Positions 46,384-56,136 of a stretch of DNA of 64,000 nt are shown here, piece after piece (positions within the stretch are counted from its first letter, which is position 1; each line of letters opens with the position of its first letter). A program made the translations under genes and the position numbers. The notes under the pieces were generated by a model. The model was given only the letters and a program-made list of their open reading frames with translations. It made no database searches and was not told the DNA's origin. The stretch lies in assembly GCF_004919685.1 (NCBI RefSeq), contig NZ_SMYZ01000084.1:1-64000 (forward strand). The letters are read 5' to 3'. The stretch comes from Mesorhizobium norvegicum (lineage in GTDB: Bacteria > Pseudomonadota > Alphaproteobacteria > Rhizobiales > Rhizobiaceae).

Positions 46384-47010
46384 TCAGCCCGCCTTGCCGC
46401 CAAGCCAGGCCGCGAATTGGTCGATGGTCTGGTCGGCAATCGCCTGCATGGTGGCCGGCGAGACCGTCTTCCAGCTGTCGCCGCCCCCGCCGGCGCCGGA
46501 TTTGACCGACGGCGCTTTCTGCTGGCCGTTGATGCGGTGCAGGCGGTTGCCTGAGGGGTCATAGACGTCCCAGACATAGATGACGGTGGTGTCCGTGCCT
46601 TCCGACATGGTCGAGAAATAGCCCTTCAGCACATGGGTCGCGGTCTGGTCGGCGCTGCCGGCGAGCGTGATGCCGCGCTGCCTGGCGCGCGTCTGCAGCT
46701 CCGCCGTCAGCGGCGTCGCGGCCTCGACCGAAGCGCCGACGATCGGCGCGATCTGCAAGCGGGTCTTCGACAGTATCGCAGCGCTTTGGGCCGATGTGAC
46801 CGGGGTGGTGGTGGTTGCAGGCGCGCCCGCGATGGTGCCGGCCGGCGCCGGAACCGTGGCCGCCGTGTTGCCTGGCGTGGCGGGCAGCGTCTGGCTCGAC
46901 GTTGCCGGCGGCGTGATGGCCGACGGTTCGAGAACGTCCTTTGCGTTGGTGCAGGCGGCAAGAGCCAATGCCACAAGCAATGACACGGTCGTCACATGCG
47001 ATCGTCTCAT
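46384..47010 (-). CDS. Hypothetical lipoprotein
   Basis: 208 residues from the ATG at 47010 (AGAAGGCAA upstream). The signal peptide ends in the lipobox LALAACTNA, so Cys is probably lipidated. A Thr/Pro/Ala-rich linker follows, then a folded domain (THVLKGYFSTMSEGTDTTVI, VYVWDVYDPSGNRLHRINGQ). I do not know its function. It lies between the M24 gene and prs, so an envelope role next to lgt is natural. Confidence 0.82.
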   Translation of the reverse strand: MRRSHVTTVSLLVALALAACTNAKDVLEPSAITPPATSSQTLPATPGNTAATVPAPAGTIAGAPATTTTPVTSAQSAAILSKTRLQIAPIVGASVEAATPLTAELQTRARQRGITLAGSADQTATHVLKGYFSTMSEGTDTTVIYVWDVYDPSGNRLHRINGQQKAPSVKSGAGGGGDSWKTVSPATMQAIADQTIDQFAAWLGGKAG

Positions 47011-47053
47011 TTGCCTTCTAACTCCTTGGCGAAGAACGCCTCCCATTATGGAT

Positions 47054-48205
47054 TCACTGTACGATCAAGTCGAGATCATGGCGGGACAGCGGCTTGGGCT
47101 GGGATTCGGTGGTCAGGTAGGTGCGGCCAAGCGTCATCGCCGTCTCGGTGTCGGAATCCATGATGATCATGTGGGCGAACAGCGTCATGTTCGGCGCGAT
47201 CGGTTCCGGGTTGCCCTGGTAGAACATCGGCATGTCCATCCAAGACGGTGTGAAGCGGGCGCCGACCGAGTAGCCGCAGGCGTTCAGCCGGTGCTTGGTC
47301 AGGCCGTGCGCCTCCATGGTGCGGGCGTGCGCATCGAACACGTCGCCGAAGCTGTTGCCCGGCATCATCGCCTTCTCGACGGCCAGAAGGGCGGCGCGGG
47401 CGGCGTCGAACAGCTCTTGATGGCGCTTCGACACCTTGCCGGTCAGCACCGTGCGCATCATCGGCGCATGGTAGTGGTTGAAGACGCCGGCCCATTCAAG
47501 CGTCAGCTGGTCGTTCTTGGTGAGCTTGCGGCGGCCGGCCTTGTAGCGGCACAGCAGCGCATCGATACCGGAGCCGATGATGAACTCGTTGGCCGGATAG
47601 TCGCCGCCGCCGGCAAAGACCGCACCTTGCATGGCGGCGAGGATCAGGGCTTCGTCGCCGCCCTGCTTGATCAGCGGCAAGGCCGCGTCGAGCGCATCGT
47701 CGGAGAGATTGGCGGCCTTCTCGGCCTTGGCGATTTCGGCCGGGCTCTTGAACAGCCGCAGCCGGCCGACAATGCCGGACGCATCGGCGATCTGGCCGAA
47801 GGTCTGCAACTGTTCGTCGAGCCGGCGGCCATTGAAGGCGGTCAGGCCGTGGGTGTCGTATTCGACGCCGATGCGGGCGCCGAGCAGGTCGAGCTCGTTG
47901 AGCAGATTGCGCAGGTCGACCGCCGGATTGGCGCCGTTGCGGTCGGTCCACAGAACGATGTTGTCGATGATCGAGGTCTGGCGCGCCTGGCGCAGATCGG
48001 CCGAGCGGGTGAGCAACACCATCGAACCGTCGGCCTTCACCACCAGGCACTGGAAGAAGCAGAAGCCGAACGTGTCGTAGCCGGTCAGCCAGTACATGCT
48101 TTCCTGCGCGAACAGCAGGATGGCATCGAGCTTCTTCTCGGCCATCTCGATCATCAGCCGGTCGCGCCGCGCGTCAAATTCCGATCGTTCAAAATGCAGC
48201 GCCAT
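47054..48205 (-). CDS. M24 (creatinase/aminopeptidase P) family protein with altered metal sites
   Basis: 383 residues: creatinase-like N-terminal domain, then a pita-bread domain. The strand that normally bears two metal Asp residues reads LTLEWAGVFNHYHAPMMRT (near residue 237), with Glu and Pro in place of Asp, and the late Glu site reads LFAHMIIMDSD. It is therefore probably not a metallopeptidase; creatinase or ectoine hydrolase-type activity is possible. It overlaps the pgeF stop by one base (TAATG). Confidence 0.85.
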   Translation of the reverse strand: MALHFERSEFDARRDRLMIEMAEKKLDAILLFAQESMYWLTGYDTFGFCFFQCLVVKADGSMVLLTRSADLRQARQTSIIDNIVLWTDRNGANPAVDLRNLLNELDLLGARIGVEYDTHGLTAFNGRRLDEQLQTFGQIADASGIVGRLRLFKSPAEIAKAEKAANLSDDALDAALPLIKQGGDEALILAAMQGAVFAGGGDYPANEFIIGSGIDALLCRYKAGRRKLTKNDQLTLEWAGVFNHYHAPMMRTVLTGKVSKRHQELFDAARAALLAVEKAMMPGNSFGDVFDAHARTMEAHGLTKHRLNACGYSVGARFTPSWMDMPMFYQGNPEPIAPNMTLFAHMIIMDSDTETAMTLGRTYLTTESQPKPLSRHDLDLIVQ

Positions 48206-48999
48206 TATTCCCTCTCCAAAACGATTGCCGAAACCTGCCGGCCGTAATCGGGTTCCTTGCGGTGCGTGGTGCGCCGGTAGGAGTAAAACAGATCTTCCTC
48301 GGCATAGGTGCAGCGGCCGAGGCCCTCGGCCGTCACGCCGGCCTTGGCCAGCCGGTCGACCGTGTAGCGGTTGAGGTCGAACGTGGCATGGCCGGCTTTG
48401 GCGGAGGGCGCGAAATAGCCGATGTTTTCGGCGTCGGCCTCGACGAAGCGGGCGACGAATTCCGGCCCGACCTCATAGTTATCAGGGCCGATCGAGGGGC
48501 CGAGCACGGCGACGATGTTTTCGCGCCGGGCGCCGAGGCTTTCCATGGCGAGGATGGTGTTCTCGAGCACACCGGTGAAAGCGCCTTTCCAGCCGGCATG
48601 CGCGGCGCCGATGATGCGCGCCTCAGCATCCGCGAACAGCACCGGACCGCAATCGGCAGTCGAGGCGCCGATGGCGATGCCTGGCCGATCGGTGACGATG
48701 GCGTCTGCCTTGGGCCGTTCGCCGGCAAAGGGTTCGCTAGCGATGATGACGTCGGGCGAATGGATCTGCCAGGCAGTCAACAGATGGCTTGCGGGCACGC
48801 CCATCCAGGCGGCGACGCGGGCGCGGTTCTCGGCCACCAGCGCCTGGTCGTCGTCCGATCCGGTGCCGATGTTGAGGCCCTGATAGATGCCGCTGGAGAC
48901 ACCGCCGATGCGGGTGAAATAGCCGTGGCGGATGCCTTGTGCCTGCGCTTTGTCCAGCAGCGGCGACCGAACGGGATCCGGTTTGGTCTGATTCAACAT
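48205..48999 (-). CDS. pgeF: Purine nucleoside phosphorylase, laccase-domain (PgeF/YfiH)
   Basis: 264 residues from the ATG at 48999; the frame continues upstream but beyond the family start. Metal and active-site motifs: ADCGPVLFAD with Cys, GAAHAGWKGAFTGVLEN with His, and LGPSIGPDNYEVG. The family acts on purine nucleosides and also edits peptidoglycan precursors (PgeF). It is placed between midA and the M24 gene, as in other Rhizobiales. Confidence 0.94.
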   Translation of the reverse strand: MLNQTKPDPVRSPLLDKAQAQGIRHGYFTRIGGVSSGIYQGLNIGTGSDDDQALVAENRARVAAWMGVPASHLLTAWQIHSPDVIIASEPFAGERPKADAIVTDRPGIAIGASTADCGPVLFADAEARIIGAAHAGWKGAFTGVLENTILAMESLGARRENIVAVLGPSIGPDNYEVGPEFVARFVEADAENIGYFAPSAKAGHATFDLNRYTVDRLAKAGVTAEGLGRCTYAEEDLFYSYRRTTHRKEPDYGRQVSAIVLERE

Positions 49000-49117
49000 G
49001 CGGGCGTTGTTGTCCGTGTGGGCGGTTTCGTCAAGAAAAAGTCCGGGTGCAAAATGCAGCGGCGGGTGGCACCGTGCTCTTGCCGGACGGGAGATTGGGA
49101 GGGCCGGCAGTGAAAAG

Positions 49118-50206
49118 TCAATCCGCTGTGGCAAACGGCCGAACGGCCACGCCGCGCGGCAGCATGGCAAGCACCTTGAAAAGATCGCCCATGGCTTGCG
49201 GCCCGGCAAGGCGTTCGACGGCCTCAGTGATCTTGTCGCGAGCCGCCTGGTCGGCACCAGCGCCGAGCCGGCCGGCGCGTTCGAGAATGCCCATGCCGAG
49301 CAGAAAGTCGCCCTGCGTCGACAGATGGGCGTCGAGGCCATGCGCACGCACGATTGCGGCAAGGGCGGCGAAATCGACATGGGTGGTCAGGTCGGCCTCG
49401 CCGGGATTGGCCAGCACATCTTCGTGATTGTGGCTGCGCAAAGCCTGCAGCGTGTCGCCGATACCCGGCTGGAGATGCCCATAATCGAGGAACAGGCCGG
49501 CGCCGCCATGCCTGGATATGCGCTCGGCGATGGCGGCCATGAGTGCGGTGCGGGCAGGTGCCACTTCGACGATAGCGCCTTGCGGGGCGTCCGCGGCTTC
49601 GGCGGGTAACAGTGTCGGGTCAACCGAGCCGGCGCCGGCGAAGAAGCGCAGCTCGTTGGTGTCATCGAGGCCAACCATACGCTCGCGCCAGCCTGCGCCG
49701 GCGCGGATGAACTGGCGGACGGGCACGGCGTCGAACAATTCGTTGCCGATGATGAACAGCGGTTGTTGCGCCAAGGTCTCGATGGTTTCGTGCCAACGAA
49801 CCGCGAAAGGTGTGACGCCAAGCGTCTGTTGCTGCACCTCTGTCAGGCGCGGGCTGGTCTCGATCATGGCGAAGGTGGCGCCGTTGGTCAGATCAGGATC
49901 AAGCCGCGACAGCGTGCGCAGCATGTCCTTCATCAGCGTGCCGCGACCGGGGCCGATCTCGGCGATGGTAACCGGCAGCGGCCGGCCGCTCGCTGCCCAA
50001 GCCTGGTAGAGCCACACGGCGACCAGTTCGCCGAACATCTGGCTGATCTCGGGCGCGGTGATGAAGTCGCCGGCCGCACCAAAGGGCTCGCGCGTCGTGT
50101 AGTAGCCGTCCTGCGGGTCGAACAGGCACAGCGCCATGTATTCGTTGACGGGAAGCGCCCCCAGTGCCTCGATCAGGTCGACGATGCGGGTTTTCAGCCG
50201 TGTCAT
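49118..50206 (-). CDS. SAM-dependent methyltransferase, MidA/NDUFAF7 family
   Basis: 362 residues from the ATG overlapping the lgt stop (ATGA). Family motifs: [55 protein letters not shown] and [13 protein letters not shown]. The mitochondrial homologue methylates an arginine of complex I; the bacterial target is unknown. Second gene of the lgt-midA-pgeF-M24 set. Confidence 0.94.
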   Translation of the reverse strand: MTRLKTRIVDLIEALGALPVNEYMALCLFDPQDGYYTTREPFGAAGDFITAPEISQMFGELVAVWLYQAWAASGRPLPVTIAEIGPGRGTLMKDMLRTLSRLDPDLTNGATFAMIETSPRLTEVQQQTLGVTPFAVRWHETIETLAQQPLFIIGNELFDAVPVRQFIRAGAGWRERMVGLDDTNELRFFAGAGSVDPTLLPAEAADAPQGAIVEVAPARTALMAAIAERISRHGGAGLFLDYGHLQPGIGDTLQALRSHNHEDVLANPGEADLTTHVDFAALAAIVRAHGLDAHLSTQGDFLLGMGILERAGRLGAGADQAARDKITEAVERLAGPQAMGDLFKVLAMLPRGVAVRPFATAD

Positions 50207-51057
50207 GCCGGCTGTGGCTGTGCCACCGGCTTGGCGGTCAGCATCGCCCAGATACCGGCCAGCACCATCGGCGACGACAGGATCATGCCCATGGTCAGCC
50301 AGTTGGTGCCGAGAAGATAGCCGAGCTGCTGGTCGGGCTCGCGGAAGAACTCGACGAAGATGCGCGACAGGCCATAGCCGCAGATGAAGGCGCCGCCGAC
50401 GAAGCGCGGCGTCTTCAGCTTGAGGCGCGAATGGGTGAGGAAGCGCAGCACGAGGAACAGCACGACGCCCTCGAGCAGCGCCTCGTAGAGCTGGCTCGGA
50501 TGACGGGCAAACGGCCCGCCATTGGGGAATTCGAACGCCCAGGGCACGTCGGTTGGCCGGCCCCACAGCTCGGAATTGATGAAATTGGCGACGCGCACCA
50601 GGCCAAGGCCGACCGGCACGCCGGCCGCCACGACGTCAAACAGCGACCAGGTGCGGATGCCGCGCTTGATGGAGAACAGCGTCATGGCCAGGATGACGCC
50701 GAGCAGGCCGCCATGGAACGACATGCCGCCTTGCCAGACCGCGAAGATGTCGCGCGGGTGCGCGATGTAGCGCGGCAGGTCGTAAAACAGCACATAGCCG
50801 GTGCGGCCGCCCAGCACGACGCCGATGGCCGCCCAGACGATGAAATCGTCGAGGTCCTCCGGCTTCATCGGCAGGACGCCGTTCGGCCACAGCCTGGCAT
50901 TGGCGGCAAGCCGCTTGGCATACCACCAGGCGAACAGGATGCCGACGATGTAGCCGACACCATACCAGTGCACGGCCAGCGGCCCGATCTGGATGAGGAT
51001 CGGGTTGATGTTGGGGAAGGGCAATGAGGCCAGCGGCAGCAGGAAATATTCGTTCAA
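50203..51057 (-). CDS. lgt: Prolipoprotein diacylglyceryl transferase
   Basis: 284 residues, inner-membrane enzyme with about seven helices. It moves diacylglycerol from phosphatidylglycerol to the lipobox Cys of prolipoproteins. Motifs: [30 protein letters not shown] with the essential His, and the Lgt signature [16 protein letters not shown]. First gene of a four-gene overlapping set. Confidence 0.97.
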   Translation of the reverse strand: MNEYFLLPLASLPFPNINPILIQIGPLAVHWYGVGYIVGILFAWWYAKRLAANARLWPNGVLPMKPEDLDDFIVWAAIGVVLGGRTGYVLFYDLPRYIAHPRDIFAVWQGGMSFHGGLLGVILAMTLFSIKRGIRTWSLFDVVAAGVPVGLGLVRVANFINSELWGRPTDVPWAFEFPNGGPFARHPSQLYEALLEGVVLFLVLRFLTHSRLKLKTPRFVGGAFICGYGLSRIFVEFFREPDQQLGYLLGTNWLTMGMILSSPMVLAGIWAMLTAKPVAQPQPA

Positions 51058-51225
51058 CGGGGAACTCTCGGTTGCGATCGCGTTTGGGCGCGGACCATGC
51101 GGCAGGGTTTTGGCAGGGTCAAGGCAAGGTGGAACGCTCCCGACTTGATGCCGCAGCAGGCTTCAACGTTCTTGCATTCCGCGCGCAGCGCCACTACGTC
51201 ATCTGAGCAAGCGCGAGGATTTGCC

Positions 51226-51528
51226 ATGTCGACCGGACCGAACCGCATTCTCGATGAATTCGCCAAGCTGATGACCGATGCCGCCGGCGCCGCCCAGGGC
51301 GTGCGCCGTGAGGTGGAGACCGCCTTCAAGGGGCAGGCCGAACGCATTCTCAACACCATGGACGTGGTGCAGCGCGAAGAGTTCGAAGCGGCACGCGAGA
51401 TGGCCGCCAAGGCCCGGGAAGAAAACACCCGCCTTGCCGAGCGTATCGAGGCGCTCGAGGCGAAGCTTGCGGAATTGACCGGGCAGGCCGCACCGGCGGC
51501 GGCGGCCAAGCCCCGCGCAAAAAAATAA
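51226..51528 (+). CDS. ubiK: Ubiquinone biosynthesis accessory factor UbiK (BMFP family)
   Basis: 100 residues; GAGG precedes the ATG. An N-terminal helix (NRILDEFAKLMTDAAGAAQG) and a C-terminal trimeric coiled coil (ENTRLAERIEALEAKLAEL) are followed by an Ala/Lys tail (PRAKK). UbiK binds membranes and helps the cytoplasmic ubiquinone-synthesis complex. Divergent from lgt. Confidence 0.88.
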   Translation: MSTGPNRILDEFAKLMTDAAGAAQGVRREVETAFKGQAERILNTMDVVQREEFEAAREMAAKAREENTRLAERIEALEAKLAELTGQAAPAAAAKPRAKK

Positions 51529-51852
51529 TCGTTAAACTTTTCCACATAGCCCGATCCTGAAAAGCGCTTTGCCGTGAATCGCTTAACGGCATTGCATGAA
51601 TCTTTGTGACAGCGGCTTTCCACATGCGAATGACGCAGTGCGAAAAATTGGGCTGTTCACGCGACTCCCGATCAATAGACTGAATTTGTTGCATGATTCG
51701 GAGCAGGGTCATGCGGCCGGGCGGTGGGGTCCGGTCTGGGGTCTTTGTGTCGAGAAGTCCTGGCCGTCCGAGTTCTAGACAAGATTGTTCGTTGTGTGTG
51801 CCCTCCCGCGGAGCGTGTGGCGGCGCTCGTACAGAACGACAGGAAGCATTCC
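51529..51852. other. 324-base gap between ubiK and the ybjN gene
   Basis: No convincing reading frame, tRNA or terminator. It is more AT-rich in the left 150 bases (many TTT and AAA runs). It probably holds the promoter of the YbjN gene, but no clear -35/-10 pair stands out. Confidence 0.5.
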
Positions 51853-52353
51853 ATGGAACTTCTCGAACTCGAATTCTCCCGCGAAATCCATCCGGTGGAT
51901 GTTATCGAGCAGGTGGCCCACAACAACGACTGGTCCTTTGAGCGGGCCGGCGACGACGAGATTTCGATCTCGGTTGCCGGAAGCTGGACCGACTATCACG
52001 TCTCCTTCTCGTGGATGGAGGATTTCGAGGCCCTGCACTTGGCCTGTGCCTTCGACATCAAGGTGCCGGAGACCCGCGCGCTGGAAGTGATGCGGCTCTT
52101 GTCGCTGATTAACGAGCAGATGCTGTTCGGTCATTTCGACCTCTGGGAGCAGGAGGGCGCGATCATGTTCCGCCAGTCGCTGCTTCTGGCCGGCGGGGTC
52201 GAGCCGTCGAGCCAGCAGGTTGAAGTCTTGCTGTCGTCGGCGCTGGAAGCCTGTGAATGCTATTTCCAGGCCTTCCAATTCGTCGTCTGGTCGGGAACCT
52301 CGGCCAAGGACGCACTGGCCGGCGTGCTGTTCGAGACCTACGGCAACGCCTGA
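51853..52353 (+). CDS. YbjN domain protein
   Basis: 166 residues from the ATG at 51853 (ACAGGAA upstream; an upstream frame is less likely). YbjN fold: NNDWSFERAGDDEISISVAG, WMEDFEALHLACAFDIKVP and LLSLINEQMLFGHFDLWEQEG. The family is related to type III secretion chaperone folds and to stress tolerance in E. coli; the mechanism is unknown. Followed 13 bases later by csaA. Confidence 0.9.
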   Translation: MELLELEFSREIHPVDVIEQVAHNNDWSFERAGDDEISISVAGSWTDYHVSFSWMEDFEALHLACAFDIKVPETRALEVMRLLSLINEQMLFGHFDLWEQEGAIMFRQSLLLAGGVEPSSQQVEVLLSSALEACECYFQAFQFVVWSGTSAKDALAGVLFETYGNA

Positions 52354-52366
52354 GCCAAAGACCAAG

Positions 52367-52726
52367 ATGAGTTCGAGCAGCGAGCGCAAGCCCGAGATCA
52401 GTTTTGCCGATTTCGATCGTGTCGACATCCGCGCCGGCACGATCGTCGAAGCTGAACCGTTTCCGCAGGCGCGCAAGCCCGCATTCAAGCTGAAGATCGA
52501 TTTTGGCGCCGACATTGGCATCAAGAAATCGTCGGCGCAGATCACCAAATACTATGCGCCTGAAACGCTGATCGGCCGGCAAGTGTTCGCGGTGGTCAAT
52601 TTCCCACCGCGCCAGATCGGCCCGTTCATGTCGGAAGTGCTGACGCTCGGCTTTCCCGACGAGGAGGGCGCCGTGGTGCTCGGCGCCATCGAGCGCAAGG
52701 TGCCGGACGGCGGCAGATTGTTTTAG
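52367..52726 (+). CDS. csaA: tRNA-binding/export-related chaperone CsaA
   Basis: 119 residues from the ATG at 52367. A single OB-fold tRNA-binding domain: FDRVDIRAGTIVEAEPFPQA, KKSSAQITKYYAPETLIG and VNFPPRQIGPFMSEVLTLGF. It binds RNA and unfolded preproteins and is thought to assist secretion. Its stop overlaps the convergent glycosyltransferase stop by 4 bases. Confidence 0.93.
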   Translation: MSSSSERKPEISFADFDRVDIRAGTIVEAEPFPQARKPAFKLKIDFGADIGIKKSSAQITKYYAPETLIGRQVFAVVNFPPRQIGPFMSEVLTLGFPDEEGAVVLGAIERKVPDGGRLF

Positions 52727-53745
52727 GCCGCCAGCTTCCGCGTCGTTCCCAACGCCTCCTCGACCGTGTCGAGGAACATCTCCGCACAAGCCTTCCAGCT
52801 GTAGCGCATGGCGCGCTCTCGTGCCTGCGCGCGGTCGACATTGAGCGCGGCGAGTGAGGCCTCGCGCAGGTCGTTGGAGACCGCGCCGCCAAAGCCGTCG
52901 CCGACGATATCGATCGGTCCGGTCACCGGATAGGCGGCGACCGGCGTGCCGCTGGCCAGCGCCTCGATGATGACGTTGCCGAACGTGTCGGTGCGGCTCG
53001 GGAAGACGAAGACGTCGGCCGAGGCATAGATCTCGGCCAGTTCGTCATTGGGGCGATGGCCGAGGAAATGCGCCTGCGGGTACTTGGCCTTCAGCCTCGC
53101 AAGCTCGGGGCCTTCGCCGACGACCACCTTGCTGCCCGGCAGGTCGAGGTCGAGGAAGGCGGAGAGGTTCTTTTCGATGGCGACGCGGCCGACGCAGAGG
53201 AAGACCGGGCCGGGGAAGCCGAGGTCCTTCTTCTTGTCCGGGCGGAAATGGTCGGTGTCGACACCGCGCGTCCATGGCCGCAGCTTGGTGAAGCCGCGCG
53301 CCGAAAGGTCGTCGGCAAGCGACTGGGTGGCGACCAGCGTGCCCTGGCCGGAATTGTGGAAATCGCGCAGCCAGCGATAGGCCCAGCTTTCCGGCACGGG
53401 CAGGCGGGCGCTGAGATATTCGGGAAAGCGCGTGTGATAGCTGGTGGTGAACGGCCGGCCGGCATTGCGGCAATAGCGCCGCGCCATGATGCCGAGCGGA
53501 CCCTCGGTGACGATGTGGATGTGGTCCGCCTTGCCGGCTTCGATCAGGCGCGCGACATGGCCGGGCGTGGTCAGCGCCAGCCTTATGTCGGGATAGGTCG
53601 GCAAGGGCAGGGTGCGAAAAATGTTGGGCGTCAGGAAATCCACCGCGACATCGAAGGATTTCAGCGTTTCGGTGAGCCGCTCCAGCGTGTGGACGACGCC
53701 GTTGACCTGCGGGCGCCAGGCGTCGGTGACCATCAGTATGCGCAT
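52723..53745 (-). CDS. Glycosyltransferase family 4
   Basis: 340 residues, GT-B fold. N-terminal MVTDAWRPQVNGVVHTLERL matches the mannosyl/glucuronosyl-diacylglycerol-type GT4 group. The C-terminal nucleotide-sugar site contains FLCVGRVAIEKN, VGEGPELARL and the EX7E-like IIEALASGTPVAAYP. It may glycosylate a membrane lipid; acceptor and donor are inferred from the family only. A 206-base gap separates it from the histidine kinase gene. Confidence 0.88.
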   Translation of the reverse strand: MRILMVTDAWRPQVNGVVHTLERLTETLKSFDVAVDFLTPNIFRTLPLPTYPDIRLALTTPGHVARLIEAGKADHIHIVTEGPLGIMARRYCRNAGRPFTTSYHTRFPEYLSARLPVPESWAYRWLRDFHNSGQGTLVATQSLADDLSARGFTKLRPWTRGVDTDHFRPDKKKDLGFPGPVFLCVGRVAIEKNLSAFLDLDLPGSKVVVGEGPELARLKAKYPQAHFLGHRPNDELAEIYASADVFVFPSRTDTFGNVIIEALASGTPVAAYPVTGPIDIVGDGFGGAVSNDLREASLAALNVDRAQARERAMRYSWKACAEMFLDTVEEALGTTRKLAA

Positions 53746-53951
53746 GGCGGCCCTTTGCAGGAAAGGTCGACGGTTGCCTTGAGACGATGCCGGAACGGCG
53801 ACCAGCCTGCTGCTCTCGCTTCGCTCCAGCGCACCCGGGCGGGCACGGGGTCGAAGTGAGGCGGCAAGGCCGAATCAATTGAGGTCGCGCGCTTCATGCG
53901 CGCTCTTGATCATGGTTTCATGACGGGCGGATGAAGCCCGTCCTCCGTCGA

Positions 53952-55367
53952 CTAGGCTGGGACTTTGATGATAGCGCGAAGTCCGCCGAGCGGGCTGTCT
54001 TCAAGGGTGATGTCGCCGCCATGGCTGCGGGCGATGTCGCGGGCGATCGACAGGCCAAGGCCGGTGCCGCTGGCGTCGAGGTTGCGCGCCTCGTCGAGCC
54101 GCACGAAGGGCTTGAACACGTCTTCGCGTCTGTCGGGCGGAATGCCCGGACCATCGTCGTCGATGGTGACCAGAAGCGAGCCGCGGCCATGGGTGGCGTT
54201 GACCTCCACCGTCTTGGCATAGCGGAAGGCGTTGCCGATGACGTTGGACATCAGCCGGGCAAAGGCGTTCGGCCGCACATGCACATCGGGGTCGCCGGCA
54301 AGCGTCGTCGACAGCTTGCGCTTGCGCAGCCTGGCCTCCTCGTCGAGCTTCTGGAAATAGGCTTCGAGATCGAACCGTCCGGCGTCTTCCGAAGCCTCGC
54401 CGCGGGCAAAGGCGAGATAGCCTTCGAGCATCGACTGCATGTCGTCGATGTCCTGGTCGAGCGCCGCCTTGGTCTCGGCCTTGCCGCCGGAAAGCGCAAG
54501 CTGCAGCTTGAAGCGGGTGAGGATGGTTCGCAGGTCATGGCTGACGCCGGTCAGCATGGCGGTGCGTTGCTCGATCTGGCGCTCTATGCGCTCGCGCATC
54601 TGCATGAAGGCAAAGCCGGCGCGGCGGACCTCCTCGGCGCCGCGCGGCCGGAAATCGCGCGGCATCGGCCGGCCCTTGCCGAAGCTTTCGGCGGCTTCGG
54701 CAAGCGTCAGGATCGGCCGGATCTGGTTGCGCAGGAAGGGAATGGCGATCATCAGGAGCACCAGCGAGGTGCCGACCATCCAGATCAGGAAGATGTGGGT
54801 GTTCGAGGCATAGGCCTGGCTGCGGCGCACGAAGACGCGCAGCACCTTGTTCTCAAGCTGGACGCGCACCTCGACGATGTTGGAATTGCCGACGGTGTCG
54901 ATCCAGAACGGGCGGTTGATCTGGCGGGTGATCTCGGATGACAGAACATCATCCAAAATCGAGAAGAAGGGCTTTGGGCCGGGCGCGGGCAGCGGGTCGG
55001 GCGGCAAGAGGTCGACCTTCAGCTGCATGCGGTCCTGGGCGATGCGGATGATGTTGGTGTAGTCGGCGTCGCGCGGATAGGTTTCGATCAGGTCGATGAT
55101 GGCGGCGATGTCGCGCACGGTGGCCTGCGACAGGCGCTGCGTCACGGTTGCCCAATGTCGCTCCATGAAGACAAAGGCGACGACCGATTGCAGCAGGATC
55201 ATCGGCGCGATGACGATGATCAGCGAGCGGGCATAGAGCCGCTTGGGCATGTAGAGCGAGACGAGACGCCAGAAGCGGTTCCAGGCGCGCGGCACCGCCT
55301 TCAGCGTCCGCGTGGCGCGTGCGCTCAAGCCGCCATTGCCCGGCTGTTCCAGTTCCGTGGTTGCCAT
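53952..55367 (-). CDS. EnvZ-type sensor histidine kinase
   Basis: 471 residues. Two membrane helices (about 48-68 and 190-212) enclose a periplasmic sensor; HAMP follows (LRNQIRPILTLAEAAESFG). The phosphoacceptor His is in VSHDLRTILTRFKLQL. ATP-binding boxes: NVIGNAFRYA, DDDGPGIPPDRRED and GTGLGLSIARDIARSHGG. It pairs with the response regulator 49 bases upstream. Signal unknown. Confidence 0.93.
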   Translation of the reverse strand: MATTELEQPGNGGLSARATRTLKAVPRAWNRFWRLVSLYMPKRLYARSLIIVIAPMILLQSVVAFVFMERHWATVTQRLSQATVRDIAAIIDLIETYPRDADYTNIIRIAQDRMQLKVDLLPPDPLPAPGPKPFFSILDDVLSSEITRQINRPFWIDTVGNSNIVEVRVQLENKVLRVFVRRSQAYASNTHIFLIWMVGTSLVLLMIAIPFLRNQIRPILTLAEAAESFGKGRPMPRDFRPRGAEEVRRAGFAFMQMRERIERQIEQRTAMLTGVSHDLRTILTRFKLQLALSGGKAETKAALDQDIDDMQSMLEGYLAFARGEASEDAGRFDLEAYFQKLDEEARLRKRKLSTTLAGDPDVHVRPNAFARLMSNVIGNAFRYAKTVEVNATHGRGSLLVTIDDDGPGIPPDRREDVFKPFVRLDEARNLDASGTGLGLSIARDIARSHGGDITLEDSPLGGLRAIIKVPA

Positions 55368-55416
55368 TCGCTCTTTTCGCTTGCCCGCAGCCGTTCAGCC
55401 GGCCGCAGGCGGCATT

Positions 55417-56136
55417 CTATTCCACGCTGAGCCGATACCCAATACCGCGTACGGTCTGCAGCCAGACCGGATTGGACGGATCGCGCTCGATCTTGCGGCG
55501 CAGCCGGTTGATCTGGACGTCGATGGTGCGCTCGCCGACTTCCGAATCGTCGCCGACAAGCTCGTGGCGGGGTATCGTCTCGCCTGCCCGCGCGGCGAAG
55601 ATCGCCAGGATCTCCTGCTCGCGGTCGGTCAGCTTCAGCGCCTCGCCGCCACGCTTCAATTCGCGCCTGGCGATCTGGAAGGTGTAGGGGCCGAAGACCA
55701 GCTGCTCGACCTTGGGCGTGGTCGCCGGGCCACCACGGCGCAGGATGTTGTTGATGCGCAGGATCAGCTCGCGCGGATCGAACGGTTTCGGCAGGTAGTC
55801 ATCGGCGCCGGCCTCCAGCCCTGAGATGCGGCTGTCGGTCTCCGACAGCGCCGTCAGCATCAGGATCGGTACGTTCTTTTCGGCCCGCAGCGACTTGGTC
55901 AGGTCGACGCCCGTCTCGCCGGGCATCATGACGTCCAGCACCAGAAGGTCGAAGTCGAGACCGGCAAGCTTGCGCCTGGCTTCGCCGGCATTGCCGGCGA
56001 CGGTCACGCGAAAGCCGTTTTCGGTCAGATACTGCTTGAGAAGATTGCGGATGCGGGTGTCGTCGTCGACCACAAGCAGATGTGGCGCGTCGTCGTCCGG
56101 TGCGGCCGCGTGATCGACCCGTTCAGTGCTCTCCAT
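55417..56136 (-). CDS. OmpR-family response regulator (PetR-like)
   Basis: 239 residues from the ATG at 56136, which overlaps the MarR gene by 14 bases. The receiver domain has the acidic pocket LLVVDDDTRIR, phosphoacceptor Asp68 (LVLDVMMPG) and Lys in LPKPFDP. A winged helix follows (LTDREQEILAIFAARAGETI). The MarR-regulator order resembles petP-petR of Rhodobacter, reported to affect bc1 expression; orthology is inferred. Confidence 0.9.
   Translation of the reverse strand: MESTERVDHAAAPDDDAPHLLVVDDDTRIRNLLKQYLTENGFRVTVAGNAGEARRKLAGLDFDLLVLDVMMPGETGVDLTKSLRAEKNVPILMLTALSETDSRISGLEAGADDYLPKPFDPRELILRINNILRRGGPATTPKVEQLVFGPYTFQIARRELKRGGEALKLTDREQEILAIFAARAGETIPRHELVGDDSEVGERTIDVQINRLRRKIERDPSNPVWLQTVRGIGYRLSVE

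Noticed and set aside
49000-49380. Upstream extension of the pgeF frame
   Set aside because: It overlaps the end of the midA gene and has no homology to PgeF; the ATG at 48999 fits the family.
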